This document shows, in pieces, positions 43,248 to 57,262 of a DNA stretch of 64,000 bases (its first letter is position 1; each line of letters opens with the position of its first letter). The notes beneath the pieces are model-generated. The model was not told the DNA's origin and did not search any database. It was given only the letters and a program-made list of their open reading frames with translations. Location of the stretch: contig NC_033798.1 of assembly GCF_001876935.1 (NCBI RefSeq), positions 12,512,862-12,576,861 of the forward strand, given 5' to 3'. The DNA comes from Asparagus officinalis. Its lineage: Eukaryota > Streptophyta > Magnoliopsida > Asparagales > Asparagaceae. The position numbers were made by a program, and so were the translations under genes.

Positions 43248-43697
43248 ATAAACAAGTATGGTGTTTATACTTCTATGGGGATTCTCGAGCAGCTAACGTA
43301 GCAAGTACTCCCGAATGTTCTAAGATCTCCTCTGGAGTCGGAGTTGTCTTAGTTTCCCTGGGAAAACATGTAATACCTCGAGCCTACTCACTGACCGAGC
43401 CAAGCTCAAACAACATAGCCGAATATAACACACTGCTTATTGGACTCAGCTTCGCTAAAGAGTTGGGGGTCGAGTATCTCGAAGCTTTCGTTGATTCTCA
43501 GCTGGTAGTTAATTAAGTTCAAGGAGAGTATGAGGTTAAAAATCAAGATTTGGTACCATATCATAAGATGGTTGTTGAGATGGTAGAATCGTTTGAAGGA
43601 TTCTTCATCGAATACATTCCACGTTTACAAAATGCATACGCAGATGCGTTTGCTGCATTAGCAGTATCCCTGGCGCAGCCTCCCGAAACGGAATAGT
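43248..43697 (+). pseudogene. second (archaeal-type) RNase H, unit 1, copy B
   Basis: This is identical in layout to 4843-5291, with AEYNTLLIGL and DSQLVVN followed by the same TAA (43514-43516). It starts behind the same 38-bp duplication. Confidence 0.8.
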
Positions 43698-43739
43698 TTG
43701 TTATAGTAAAAACTAATCAGCTCTTCGTACTAATCTACG

Positions 43740-45070
43740 ATATAGATAATAGAGAGGAGGATACTAAAAAAGTGTATTCAACCCAAGTTGAGTTCAAACC
43801 CCAAGACTGACATTTCCCTATCATAGACTATGTCCTGCACGGGATTTTACTAGAAGACACGAAGGAAAAAGACTCAATCCGACAGAGAACATCGAGGTTC
43901 TACTATAACACACAGAGTAGAACACTATATTGTCAGGGATACAATGGTTTACTACTACGTTGCTTATCGACTAAAAAAGTGGAAGAAGTCCTTAAAGGGA
44001 CGCATGAAGAAGTTTGTGGTGCATACCAACCTGGTCTCAAACTTTATGACCGCATCAAAAGGATAAGATATTTCTGCCAACCATGATCAAAGACGCAGTC
44101 ATGTATTCCCGAAAGTGTCATGTGTGTCAAGTACACATGAATTATATACACCAACCCCCGGAGCATCTACACCCTTTGGCTACATCATAGCCTTTTGAGA
44201 CTTGGGGAGTGGACGTCATGGGTCTCATTTATCCCCCATCGACCAAAGGCGACCGGTTCATCCTAGTAATTACTGATTACTTCTCCAAGTGGCCTGAAGC
44301 GATCCCACTCAAAGAAGTGAATATGAACAACGTCATTATATTTATTAAGCACCATATTATCTACCGATGTGGTTTCCCAAGACGAATTATACATGACAAC
44401 AGTCCTCAGTTTGTTAGTAATACCTTCATCAAATTTTGCGAGAGGTTCAAAATTCAAGGCATCTCGTCGACAGCTTACAATCCCACAACAAATGGATTGG
44501 CTAAAGACTTTAACAAAAATATCATAAAACTTTTGTCGAAACTTGTGAAGACCAATAAACGAGATTGGGATGATAAACTCGGCGAAGCCCTATGGGCCTA
44601 TCACACCATAGTTCGCACGCCGACTAGAACAACATCGTATTCTGTGGTGTACGGGACTAAAGCGGTTCTTCCATTGGAAATCCAAATTCCATCTCTTCGG
44701 ATTGCTCTCGCAACGGAGATGACGACCGAAGACCAGCATCAGAAACGTCTCAAAGAACTCGAGATGCTCGATGAAAAGCACTAGAAAGGCCAACACCACA
44801 TTGAATTCTACCAATCCAGAATTTTTCGAGCTTTTGATAAAAAGGTTCGACAACGGAGTTTTATAGAAGGGGACTTGGTCTTAGCTGTCTGATGACCAAT
44901 GATCCTCAATTCCAAGAAGAAAGACAAGTTTGAACCCAAATAGGAGGGACCATTTGCGGTAGAGATAGTCTATTCAAATGGCGTGTATCACCTTATTACT
45001 AAGGAAGGTGCCCGGCTTATGATGCCGATAAACGGGAAATTCTTAAAAAAAATACTACCCTTAGTACATT
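43740..45070 (+). pseudogene. integrase, unit 1, copy B, frameshifted and Glu-less
   Basis: The zinc-binding part has a TGA near 43808 (Trp in KPQDWHF) that copy A lacks. The core ORF 44209-44784 has DVMGLI, then IIHDNSPQF with Gly changed to Ser. The third catalytic position is AAA at 44503-44505. The frameshift at YFWP is shared with all other blocks. It lacks the 69-bp duplication seen in copy A. Confidence 0.85.
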
Positions 45071-45983
45071 CAAGATAACCAATATATCGGGAAGTTCCCA
45101 GAAGAATACTATGTGGGGTATTCTTAGGGATAACCCGATTATTATAAAAAAGGGTAAGTAAGAAATCCCTAGTTAGACCCTGAAGGTCCTTAATGATGAA
45201 ATGTATCTCATTATCGAGATAAGGTCCTTAATGATGAAATGTATCTCATTATCGAGATTAAATTCACCAACTCTCATGAATACTTTTGCTAAGACGAGAT
45301 TTGACCATTTTGATAGATGAGATTAAATTCACCAACTCTCATGAATACTTTTGCTAAGACGAGATTTGACCATTTTGATAGATTAATCATTCCTCACCAA
45401 ATCCCCCACTGATCAAATCAATTGACGGTGGGTCTACCAAATTCCTATCAGTTAAATCTTTTCAAACTCTCACCGTGTTTGTACACTTAATGCTCACGTT
45501 GTTAAAATACTAACATGACATTCGAAATTTCTATCCGCCAATCTTTGGCAATTTTCAAACTGGACATGTTAAGTCCTGATCACTTAACATCGAAATCCTC
45601 TATCGAGTGGTTAGTACAAGTCGGCATTTTTACTTCTATCTGTATTCCACTCCCACTATTTTCTTAGTCAAACCTATAAAAGTTAGGGCCAAAGCCAGAA
45701 TCCTCTCTTGATTCCTTCCACGAGCGAGAGGTCCACTTTCAATTTGAGCAATCAAACCTATAAAAGTTAGGATTACCTCCAGCCTCACTTGGTCAAACCT
45801 GTAGATAGTTAGGATCGAGATCGGAAAGCCCCTTTCGATGAACGAAATCCTTTTACCTTTACCTATTCAGCCAAACCTATAAAAGTTAGGGCCAAAATAA
45901 GAATTTCATTTTAATAATTGAGAAACTCTTTTCTTGGATTAATCAACCAACCCTATAAAAGTTAAGATTGCTTGAATATTTAA
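45071..45983. other. non-coding spacer 1, copy B
   Basis: It matches 6741-7613, including five TATAAAAGTTAGG-type motifs (near 45671, 45756, 45797, 45875, 45951). Two local duplications, 38 bp at 45183/45221 and 65 bp at 45254/45319, differ from those of copy A. Confidence 0.7.
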
Positions 45984-46431
45984 TAAACAAGTATGGTGTT
46001 TATTCTTCAATGGGGATTCTCGAGCAGCTAACGTAGCAAGTACTCCCGGATGTTCTAAGATCTCCTCTGGAGTCGGAGTTGTCTTAGTTTCCCCGAGAAA
46101 ACATGTAATGCCTCGAGCCTACTCACTAACCGAGTCGTGCTCAAATAACATAACCGAATATAACACGATGCTTATTGGACTCAGCTTCGCTAAAGAGCTA
46201 GGGGTCAAGTATCTCGAAGCTTTCGCTGATTCTCAACTGGTAGTTAAATAAGTTCAAGGAGAGTATGAGGTTAAAAATCAAGATTTGGTACCATATAAAA
46301 AGATGGCCGTTAAGATGGCAGAATCGTTTGAAGGATTCTTCATTGAATACATTCCATGTTTACAAAACGCATACGCAGATGCGCTTGCTGCATTAGCAGT
46401 ATCCCTGGCGCAGCCTCCCGAAACGGAATAG
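45984..46431 (+). pseudogene. second (archaeal-type) RNase H, unit 2, copy B
   Basis: The block equals 7614-8062 with few changes. It has the same DSQLVVK followed by a stop and lacks an upstream frame. Confidence 0.75.
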
Positions 46432-46479
46432 TTAGTTACGGTAAAAACTAACCAGCTCTTCGTACTAATCTACGATATA

Positions 46480-47795
46480 GATAACAGAGAGGAGGATACT
46501 AAAAAAGTGCATTCGACCCAAGTTGTGTTCAAACCCCACGACTGGCATTTCCCTATCATAGACTATGTCCTGCACGGGATTTTACCAGAAGACACGAAGG
46601 AAAAAGACTCAATCCGACAGAGAGCATCGAGGTTCTACTATAACACAGAGAGTAGAACACTATATTGTCAGGGATACAATGGTTTACTACTACGTTGCTT
46701 ATCGACTAAAGAAGTGGAAGAAGTCCTTAAAGGGACGCATGAAGAAGTTTGTGGTGCATACCAACCTGATCTCAAACTTTATGACCACATTAGAAGGATA
46801 AGATATTTCTTCCCACCATGATCAAAGACGCAGTCGTGTATTCCCGAATGTGTCATGCGTCACAAGTACACACGAATTATATGCACCAACCCCCGGAGCA
46901 TCTACACCCTTTGGCTACATCACGGCCTTTCGAGACTTGGGGAGTGGACGTCGTGGGTCTCATTTTTCCCCCATCGACCAAAGGCGACCGGTTCATCCTA
47001 GTAATTACTGATTACTTCTCCAAGTGGGCTGAAGCGATCCCGCTCAAAGAAGTGATGACGAACAACATAATTATATTTATTAAGCACCATATTTTCTACT
47101 GATATGGTGTCCCAAGACGAATTATATATGACAATGGTCCTCGGTTTGTTAGTAATACCTTCATCAAATTTTGCGAGAGATTCAAAATTCAAGACATCTC
47201 ATCGATAGTTTATAATCCCACAACAAATGGATTGGCTAAAGACTTTAACAAAAATATCATAAAACTTTTGTCGAAACTTGCGAAGACTAATAAACGAGAT
47301 TGGGATGATAAACTCGGCGAAGCCCTATGGGCCTATCACACCATAGTTCGCACGCCGACTGGAACAACATCGTATTCTGTGGTGTACGGGACTAAAGCGG
47401 TTCTTTCATTAGAAATCCAAATTCCATCTCTTCGGATTGCTCTCGCAACGGAGATGACGACCGAAGATAGCATCAGAAACATCTCAAAGAACTAGAGATG
47501 CTCAATGAAAAGTGCTAGAAAGCCCAACAACATATTGAATTATACAAATCCAGAATTTCCCGAGATTTTGATAAAAAGGTTTGACAACGGAGTTTTAAAG
47601 ATGGGGACTTGGTCTTAGCTGTCCGATGACCAATGATCCTCAATTCCAAGAAGAAAGACAAGCTCGAACCCAAATGGGAGGGACAATTTGCGGTAGAGAT
47701 AGTCTATTCAAATAGCGTGTATCACCTTATTACTAAGGAAGGTGCCCGGCTTATGATGCCGATAAACAGGAAATTCTTAAAAAAATACTACCTTT
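46480..47795 (+). pseudogene. integrase, unit 2, copy B, frameshifted and Glu-less
   Basis: The frames are 46507-46821 (zinc-binding part), 46818-47102 (first half of core with WGVDVVGLI) and 47232-47495 (second half). A TGA near 47100-47102 replaces Arg in YRYGVP. The third catalytic position is AAA at 47238-47240. Trp before GVD is intact here, in contrast to unit 2 of copy A. Confidence 0.85.
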
Positions 47796-49470
47796 AGTAC
47801 ATTCAAGATAACCCATATATCAGGAAATTCCCAGAAGAATACTACGTGTGGTATTCTTAGGGATAACCCGATTATTATAAAAAAGGGTAAGTAAGAAATC
47901 CCTAGATAGACGCTGAAGGTCCTTAATGATGAAATGTATCTCATTATCGAGATTAAATTCACCAACTCTCATGAATACTTTTGCTAAGACGAGATTTGAC
48001 CATTTTGATAGATCAATCTTTCCTCACAAAATCCCCCACTGATCAAATCAATTGACGGTGGGTCCATCAAATTCCTATCAGTTAAATCTTTTCAAACTCT
48101 CATCGTGTTTGTACACTTAACGTTCACGTTGTTAAAATACTAACACGACATTCGAAATTTCTATCCGCCAATCTTTGGCAATTTTCAAACTTGACATGTT
48201 AAGTCCTGATCACTTAACAACGAAATCCTCTATCGAGTGGTTAGTACAAGTCAGCATTTTTACTGCTATATGTATTCCACTCCCACTATTTTCTTGGTCA
48301 AGCCTATAAAAATTAGGGCCGAAGCCAGAATCCTTTCTTGATTCCTTCCACGAACGAGAGGTCCACTTTTAATTTGAGCAATCAAACCTATAAAAGTTAG
48401 GATTACCTCCAGCCCCACTTGGTCAAACCTGTAGATAGTTAGGACCAAGATAGGAATACCCTTTCGATGAACGAAATCCTTTTACCTTTACCTATTAGGC
48501 CAAACCTATAAAAGTTAGGGCCAAAATCAGAATTTTACCATAATAAATGAGAAATTCTTTTCTTGGATTAAGCAATCAATCCTATAAAAGTTAGGATTGC
48601 TTGAATCTTTCTGATTCTCAGAGTTGAGATCTCACTCCTAGTTTCATCTTTTCGGATTCATGGGATGGAGATCCCACTTCGAGTTTCCTTTGCAACTAGA
48701 GATAGAATATAAAATTCTTCCTTTTTAGTTTTGAAAGATAGAATATAAAATTCTTCCTCTCCCATTTTTGGGTTTGTCTTCACCCTAAACAAGATCTGGG
48801 GACAGAATATAAAATTCTTCCTCACAAGCATCGGGTTCGTCTTTACTCTAAGAAAAGATACAATTCTTGACTTCAAACCTGTGCACTTTATACACGTGGG
48901 ATTTTATCTCGATCCCTAATTAGAGATAAGCCTACGTCTAACACATGTTGGTGGTTTAGTCTTTTACCGAATAAAAACGACACCAGAATACAAGTCTGGA
49001 GAATTTTATCCTGAATCCTAAGTAGGGATAAGTCAACGACTAACATACGTTACAGGTTTATTCTTTCACCGTTTGAAAAGGACACCAGAATCTAATTCTG
49101 GGCACTTTTATCTTGAATTCTAAGTAAGAATGACTCAGCGCCTAACACGCGTTGCTGGGTAGTCTATTCTCGTGACAAAGATAAAGTCTATGTATTCAAT
49201 ATCATAGTGTCAAGCCTAAGAGAATTCATTCTTTTAGCACAAAGTTGCATGTTGAACGGACTTAGATAATCTGCATGCTAGCCTGACTCAAACGGTAGTC
49301 GGTAAAGACATATCAAATCCGTTGATGGCTGAGAATTTACCAAAAACCTATAAATTTTATGGTTGATTATTCCAAATAGAATGAGACATCATAATAAAAG
49401 AGACATAGTGAACGAAAAAGAAAATATCTTCTATTAATATAAAACTGAGTTTGTAGATATAAGAGTTGCA
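47796..49470. other. non-coding spacer 2, copy B
   Basis: It matches 9427-11095, with the same three repeat types (TATAAAAGTTAGG-like motifs, AGAATATAAAATTCTTCCT and about 105-bp repeats at roughly 48885-49180). Confidence 0.65.
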
Positions 49471-49532
49471 ATCAATCTACATGAAGTTCGTGACTACGGA
49501 CTTGCTGTTCAAGTTTAGTCAATTCCTCTGTA

Positions 49533-49671
49533 TAAGCTCGCTCAAGCTCACGTTGCAATTCAACCTTGAAGGATTCCTCGGTGAGAGATAATGTTTTCAT
49601 GTAAGCTCGCTCAAGCTCACGTTGCAATTCAACCTTGAAGGATTCCTCGGTGAGAGATAATGTTTTCATGG
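49533..49671. repeat. 69-bp exact tandem duplication in the antisense ORF, copy B only
   Basis: The blocks start at 49533 and 49602. It repeats 23 residues of the predicted coiled coil (MKTLSLTEESFKVELQREL). Confidence 0.9.
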
Positions 49672-51395
49672 CCACTTCTTCCAGCTTGGCTAGCTTCTAT
49701 TCCGTGAGCTCTAACTTCCTGGATACCATAACCTATGAACGCTCTAGGTCAACCTTCATCATCTCCAAGATAACCAAGGGTTCCTCCTCTGCCTTGAGCT
49801 CCTCTTTAAGTCACTCTATCCTGGCCTCGCTCGACGTAATAGAGGATTTAAGCTGACACAAAGCTATTTGTTTCTCAGCAAGGGCGACTTTCATTTGATC
49901 TACCCGACTTCGTTGAGTTTGAATTTCAAGTCTAGCGGTGGCTCGAGTATCATGCCATATTTGTAAACGAGATTCCATCTGGGTGGCTATGTATGATGGA
50001 GCACCGGCAGTTTTCAACTCTTGTAACCTCTGAAGGTCACGCTCTAGCCGGTCCAAATTGTCAGCTGTAGCTTGCGCCAAATTCAGAGATCCCACTTTCT
50101 CTATGGCATTTATTTTGGTGGTCAACGCTTGTCTAAATTGATAGAAGGAAAGTCCCCTGACGAGAAGCTTATCAATCATCGTGTTCACAAAGAAGAAGAG
50201 GGAACTGACTTTCATGCAAAGCAGAGTTTGATTCGGGTCATCATCAGATAGCAGAGCCTTGACTATGTCATTAAGCCGAGTAGATGGTCCTACAAGGAAC
50301 AAAAGATATAAATATCGTAGAAATCTGAGCCAAATTTCTAAATCAGTATCGGTCTAAAAATTAACCTAAATTAAGTGATGTTCCCTCAGGTTGACACCCT
50401 ACACCAGTTCCACCTACAAGGCTTCACGAACTATTAGGATTGTTGCTGATGTCGCAGCCGTCGACGTACTAACCTTGTTAGTTGGTCTCACGACTTGCAC
50501 AATAGGGTTAGCCCCTGTAGCTATAGTAGTCATCTCAATCATTGGGATTGTGAGTTGAGTTTGAGCGACTAATGACTGAGCCTCTATGATAGTTCCTACC
50601 AACAGCAAGAAATAAAGACCCTCAGGACCGTCAGATTTCCCAACAATAGTAGCTGCATCAGTCTTAATGACTGGTCCTACAAATATAACTCCCCTATGAT
50701 TAAGTAAGACTGATAAGTGAATAACTTTCACAAAGGGATAAAATTCATACCGGTAAAGGAACCAGCCTCGATGAGTGGTTCGACGGTTTCATGATGAATT
50801 TTTTCTGATAACATATCGTCGAACGACCTGTCACCAGATCCCGAAGGATCTTGTACGGGATCAGATGAAGGTGTATCAGCTGCATTGTGAAAGGTTTCTT
50901 TATCACTTAATCCTCCTATCAGAATATCTACAGGAAAGCCTAAGTGTTAGACATGAAAAGAGAAGTCGAGAAGTGACAATGAATGGGAATTAAACTTACC
51001 ACCGGTGTTAACGGTAGGCTCTATGATCCCGACATCTGCACTCGCCCCTTGTAGCTTTTCTAAAAAAGCCAGAAGCATGTAAACAATTAGGGGAGGGACG
51101 GGCTCTGAGTTGTTTAATACCTGATATTGCCATCTAAAAGGTGTACTATTGGTAATAGATGTACCTAGGCTAGCGATCATTGTGGACAAACCAGATTCTA
51201 CAACGGCACCTTTGCCGGTTTCATGGGCCGCATCTGTTTTAACACCTACCAGATCCTCGGCCATAGCCTCATCTTCTTGTGGCACAAAGTTGGATCCTCC
51301 AAAAAAGTCTAAGTCAGGAGAAGGAGGGCTGTACATCATTGCTTCATCTTATGTCCTCATAGAATATAAAATTTGCTAAGTCTAAGTCAGGAGAA

Positions 51396-51534
51396 GGAGG
51401 ACTAAAATGATGACAAGAATCAGAACATTACCTTCCCCACCAATGGGCGCATCACCGGCCACCCGGAGGACTAAAATGATGACAAGAATCAGAACATTAC
51501 CTTCCCCACCAATGGGCGCATCACCGGCCACCCC
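51396..51534. repeat. 69-bp exact tandem duplication in the antisense ORF, copy B only
   Basis: The blocks start at 51396 and 51465. Copy A has one block here (12957-13025). Confidence 0.9.
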
Positions 51535-54500
51535 CGTTTGAGAAGCCTGGGGTTTAGCGTGTCGCTTGATGGTCATATTCAGTCGTTTGGTAGGTCGAGC
51601 CTCTTTAGGATCCACTGGTCTATCCTATGTTGATGTGGCACGCAATTCAATTTGCAATCTGATTTGAGTTGTGGCCAGAGGTCGGGTACGAGTGACAAGG
51701 TTACTTCTCCCCTCTTCTTCCTCAGAACCTACATCTAAAAGTTCAACCATCATTCTATTATAAGTGGGCAAATTTTTTTTACTTCTTTCGAGCATTAAGT
51801 CGACGAGCTCGATCAGTGATCGATAAATCCCATAGCTCTTTATAAAAAGACTCAGACAAACCCATTCGCATGTTCCTCGAAATCACTGTTAACCTCCTCC
51901 ATTTTTTGCTTCCCTTTGACTGAGGGACAAGTGAGCTTATTGTCACGTCTCCTTTGTTCCTACACGCTTTCTCAAACCATCCTCTCAGCAATACGCGATG
52001 CAGCTTTAGTCACCAACTCCGTAATTGGCCTTAGAGGGACGGACTCGTTAGCTTCCATAAGCCATTTGCAACATAAGTATGTCAACTCTAATTAGCATTC
52101 AGTATTCGGAACTTGTCACCGGTACAGCCCATCACGTTCCACAGCCAAGCTCGAGCGTCATCTACTAGTCCACCATGAGTATGAAACTATTGGTTAGGAT
52201 TCCCGACGTATAATTAGTCGTATCCAAATTGACGGGCGAACCAACACGCCAGATAAGGCTCTAAATAGCTATGTTCCTTCACTCGAAAAACAAGATAGCC
52301 TGGCCTTATGTTCATCGGCCATATGAAACAACCAACATCGAGGGAAGTCCGACTTGATCCTGGCACTTCTACTTCGGCGAGCAACCCATTATATCGGCTG
52401 GCAAATCTAGGGAAGCATGGATTGAACACCCAACCCTTGTGCATATGTAAGTTCTTCCTAACGTCCGAGAGGTCCCGAGCTTTCTATTTGAACTCCTCGA
52501 GTAATTGTAGCAAAGAAGTGGATAGATCTGCATTAGTTGGGGGTGACATCAGATTGGGATGATGAAGAACCTACCACCTCATCAGATAAGTGTAAGGGAG
52601 CTCCGCCTTCACCATAAGGATCTTCTCGAATGGAGTCTCCTCCGTTTGAGTAAAAGCTGTGACCACTTGACGAAGCCACGATGGATGTCATCAACCATTG
52701 CTAGTAAAAGAGATAAGCTCTTTCTATAGGTAAGCTGGACAGCAGGGAATAACACCTCTATTGGTAAGGCGTCCGAGGTCTGATTTGGTACCCTGCACTT
52801 CTTCAACCAAAGTGCGATTTAACCGACCAACAAAGTCTTGGGGTGAATGGACTTCTCCGCACACCATAAGAATGTCTTAAACTTATTCCGCATAGAGAAT
52901 CTACCTTAGGCACTCGTAATGGTGTAGAATCGGGTATCACATTTCTCGATCAACTTATTGAACTCCGAAGGAGTTAGCGGTTTCAGTTCACAAACGGCTT
53001 CATCGGATTTTTCCAAATTCTTGAATAAATAACCCAAGAATTGCTTCAGGTTTATTTGAGGAGACTTCTTCCTCACAATTAGGTTAGTTCTGGCTAAGGC
53101 TATCTGATAGTGACACGTAAGTTCCCATAACGTGTCGTATCGGGCAGGCTTATGGGTTTTCAATTAAAGTAGCTCCCGGTTGGAAGGAAAATATTCTTGA
53201 TAGGATATATCTCACATTTGTAGTCCAGAGACTTTGTGCATCTCATGGAAAGGTAGTCAAAATTCTCCGTTCCGGGTAAGAAAAGTGTTGGTATCTGGAT
53301 TGTACAACTCTATTAATCCTGTGAAGTGAATAACGTTCATCGACAATCCATATTAGATTGGACGAATAGTTTCATACAATCTCATCGCCTTCAATTCAGC
53401 ACCCCATTAGTGAAGGACATAACCTGTCATCTGAACCCACCATAACTTATCTGAAGAATGAGACCAGCCATGGAATCTATAATTTTTGACAGGTAGCTCT
53501 TGCCCTAGCTTGGCGAGGCGATTCTTCACTATGCAATCCACTATAGGTAGCTCCACTTTAGGTGGGTCCTTAAATCCTATCACACCCGGGTGTAATCCTA
53601 TGATGTGTTTTCTACCACTAAAACCTAGGAGTGAATGGCTGGTGACGTATCCGCAAGGAATGTTGGGGTGCTCTTCTGTCAGAGTCCATGACATCTGTCG
53701 CTTCACCGCTTGCCTCCACAATTCTGTTAGTGAACGGTGACGAGGGAATGGAGGAAAGTATAAACAAGTTGTACCATCACTGTATAATCATCGCTCATCC
53801 CCGAGGGTTATGATGGTTGGATCTGTCACGGAATCGCCGAACATATAATTCGTCTTCCTCAGAGGGTGAACAGGATCTGTGTCTTCTGCGAACGGCACGT
53901 TAGTAATTAGTTGGCGTGTGATGCGGCAATCCCCTTCCCGTACCAACTTAGAGTGTTCATCTGAGAGGTCTGAGGCAAACTGAGAAGTGGGCAAAATCAA
54001 CGTCGGATCGTCAACAGCAGTGTAATATCTACTTCTATGGCCATCTATCTCGAACAAAAAAAAGGCATCATAGGGTATTCAACTAAAATGAATAACGCAT
54101 ATTTATTAAATGTAGTTATGAAGAAATATTAAGGCGACACGGGGCGTTGAACTCTATTCACCAATCTGTGAGATAGAGTCACTATCTTGTAATTGGTGAG
54201 ATGATTTTAACTGTATCATGAACACACAAGATAATGTACATTATCGCACGAATAGCGCGGTAACGTACCCTATCTTACAGAATGTGATACGGTAAAAAAA
54301 TGTTAAAAGTGTATGATAGCTTGGGGAGATAATTTAAGCTGCATTATACACGCGAAGCACGATGTACATTGTCGCATGAATGACACGATAATCTAACTTC
54401 AAAGGAGGATATCAGCTCTTCCCAATGACCAAGCAAAATGTACCCGATAAGCATCAATCTCCACAAAGGAGAATATCATCTCTTCCTAATTACCCCACCA

Positions 54501-54601
54501 AGGAGAGGAAAGCGGGGATGTAATATAGAAGCGTCCACCCCACGAAGGAGGATATCAGCTCTTCCCAATTGCCTCACCAAGAAGGACAAAGCAGAGATGC
54601 A

Positions 54602-54740
54602 ATATGCGATATGATATGATAAATATTGAATTCATGAGTAGAAAATTATAAAGGCTTACAAGTGAAAGACATATGCGATATGATATGATAAATATTGAAT
54701 TCATGAGTAGAAAATTATAAAGGCTTACAAGTGAAAGACG
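54602..54740. repeat. 69-bp exact tandem duplication, 3' region, copy B only
   Basis: The blocks start at 54602 and 54671. Confidence 0.9.
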
Positions 54741-55482
54741 GAGACTTCCTCTCTGGTGACTAAGTGTCTGAGTAGCTCCTCAAAAAGCGTGATCTCCTCA
54801 TCAACATGGCTAATCTTCAATAAAGATCAACAGTTCAGTTAGATCATGAATCGAGGTACGCAAATCAGAGATTAAAAGGGAAATTGTTAATCTTTGACTG
54901 AAATTCTGCAAAATGGAATTTTCCAGTTAAAGGTCCAATTAAACCTATGAAACGTTTCCGATGCAAATTAGAGTCTAGAAAATAAATGTTAAAAGCTAAG
55001 GCGGCGAGTTCGACTCTCGACTAATACATAAGCTAAATGCTTGGATATTTTTCTCTCAAAAGCCAAAAGGTGGACACAAGATCAATTCTTACACAAGGAT
55101 CAAGCAAGAAGTTCAACCAAAATCTCGAGACTCAGCAAACTAAAATAAAGGTTTGGCCTATACAAGTTTAAGAACTAGAGCGTTGATATTTCCTCCAAAA
55201 TGCCGAAGAGTTCAGTTCTCAACCGGTATGCAAACTATAGAACTTGAGGTATGTTCAAAAGCAAGAATGATATATTGGTCATCACTCAGTTAATTCTCAC
55301 ACAAGCCAAACGAAGGGCATCGGTCATGTCAACATGCAGATTTACAAGCTCACAAATCAAGTCAAATTCATACAAGCAAGATTTTAAGCACAATGCTCTA
55401 GGGATCCTAGGAACCAGAATCGACACAACGACATGATTATTACAAGCATCGAAGGCTTCAATTGAAGGCTAGTTATTATCCA

Positions 55483-55622
55483 AACATAAACCAAAGGATT
55501 CCACAATGAGCTCGGTGGTCATACGAGGAGAGTCTGATTCACACTATGAATCAACATAAACCAAAGGATTCCACAATGAGCTCGGTGGTCATACGAGGAG
55601 AGTCTGATTCACACTATGAATC
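55483..55622. repeat. 70-bp exact tandem duplication shared with copy A
   Basis: The blocks start at 55483 and 55553 and match the pair at 17027/17097. Confidence 0.9.
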
Positions 55623-56166
55623 AAACTAAATCTCGATCTTCGTCAGTGCCAAACAAAATCAAAAAATCTTAGCCGAGGGTGTATGCACAAGTACAATTCT
55701 TACAGGCGGTTTAGGATGAGGATTCAGCCATGGTCACAAATCTTAGAAACTCGTATGCAAACCTCGCATATAACAAAAAAATAAACATACAGGAATGAAT
55801 CATGAACATTAGCTCACAACCACAATTAAGTTCACGCCTATGTGCATAAAATCAAGCCAAGCATGTCAGAAATTCAGTCAAGCCATACACGACCAAGTTC
55901 AGTGAATTCCCACACAAGTCAAGCAAGGAATATCGGCTACTTTAAAATTTTACAAAATCTACTAAATTTTTTTTTTGAAGCATGGGTATCAATTCAAATC
56001 TCAAGCTATACATATGAACATGGACAAGAATCAAAGGCCTCAGCCATGCATAGGTTCGAGAACTACTGATTCAAGTCATCAATTATTAACCAAGAACTCA
56101 AAAATCAGCCATCATTCAATGCCCAAGTGCAAATTTCGGTTTTCCCCAAATTTGAAGAACTAGGGC

Positions 56167-56305
56167 TTTAAATATCAAGTCATGCGCGCAACCAAAAGCT
56201 CAAAAATCGTCCATCATTCAAAGACCAAGTTCAAATTTAAATATCAAGTCATGCGCGCAACCAAAAGCTCAAAAATCGTCCATCATTCAAAGACCAAGTT
56301 CAAAT
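56167..56305. repeat. 69-bp exact tandem duplication, 3' region, copy B only
   Basis: The blocks start at 56167 and 56236. Copy A has a single block (17711-17780). Confidence 0.9.
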
Positions 56306-56736
56306 TTCGGTTTTTCCCAAATTCAAGAACTAGGGCTTCAATTATCAAGTCAAAACTCAAAGATTCAACAAAAATAGAAGCAATGGTATCGAAGTTTACC
56401 TGAATTAGAAGAGGAATTAAGAAGACGGAAGACCTGTCGAACCTCAGATACACCAATGCTTGAACTTAATTCAAGGGAATGTCGAACCCTAGCTTGCTTT
56501 TCTTGTAGATTTGATGAAGTGGGAAGCTTAAAGAAGAAGGAGATGAGGAATTTAAAGAGGAGAACTTTGATCTAGTTTGGAATTCTTAGAGAATAAGAGT
56601 CTTTGAAGAAGAAGGGTTCTGGGAGCTTGAGGAGCTTTGAAGAAGAAGGGTTCTGGGAGCTTGACGAGCTTTGGAGAAGAATTATTCTGTAGAAGAAAAT
56701 AGGAAGAGGGAAGTTGACTTCATAAAAAGCCCATAC

Positions 56737-56790
56737 CTGACCCGCGTTCGCGCAGGTCGGGTGTGTGTGACCCGCATTCGCGCGGGTCAC
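56737..56790. repeat. two dyad units before the polypurine tract, copy B
   Basis: The second unit (56767-56790) is a perfect dyad with 9-bp arms. The first, 30 bases earlier, is degenerate in its right arm. Confidence 0.8.
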
Positions 56791-57061
56791 TTAGACCCGA
56801 GCCACACGTAGGTTCGGTCCGGCGAACGTTTTCACATTACTTTACCCGTTTACGCTCGTTTTCTATGTATTCAACACCCGTGTTCAGACTCCAATAGGTA
56901 TACGAGTCTAAACTGTTTCCCACTCTTGAGGGGAAGTTCCTGGAGAATAGTACGCGTAATATTCTTAAGGACGACCCGGCAACCTCCAATGAGTACACGA
57001 GGTTGAACTGATACCCGAAACTCCTAGGAATATATGAGTATAAACTGGTCCTCCTCTAAGT

Positions 57062-57262
57062 CAATGTCGGTCAACGCGTTGCGATGAAAGTTAACGCCGG
57101 TCGACGCGTTACGATGAAAGTCAACGTCGGTCAACGTGTTGTGATGAAAGTCAACGATGGTCGATGTGTAGCCCTATGTCAACGCTGGTCAACGCATTGT
57201 GATGAAAGTCAACGCCGGTCGACGCGTTGCGATGAAAGTCAACGCCGATCAATGCGTAGATC
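57062..57262. repeat. 30-bp minisatellite near the 3' end, copy B
   Basis: The unit GATGAAAGTCAACG plus NCGGTCAACGCGTTGC is repeated six to seven times, as in copy A at 18537-18737. Confidence 0.8.

Larger units (their letters stand above)
49472..54057 (-). pseudogene. antisense extra ORF of the Tat element, plant-mobile-domain type, copy B
   Basis: Broken minus-strand frames run from 54057 down to 49472. Pieces include 53788-54057, 53407-53721 (longer than in copy A because a stop is absent), 52906-53163, 52214-52444 with the FARQFGYD motif, and 49811-50302, which is coiled-coil-like. Two 69-bp duplications (49533/49602 and 51396/51465) lie inside it. The stops common to A and B show that the ORF was already dead in their shared ancestor. 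Confidence 0.65.
54060..57061. other. non-coding 3' region of copy B
   Basis: It is collinear with 15555-18536 apart from small deletions near 54290 and 54425 and two extra 69-bp duplications. It includes the AAGGAGGATATCA units (54400-54560) and the dyads at 56737-56790. Confidence 0.6.
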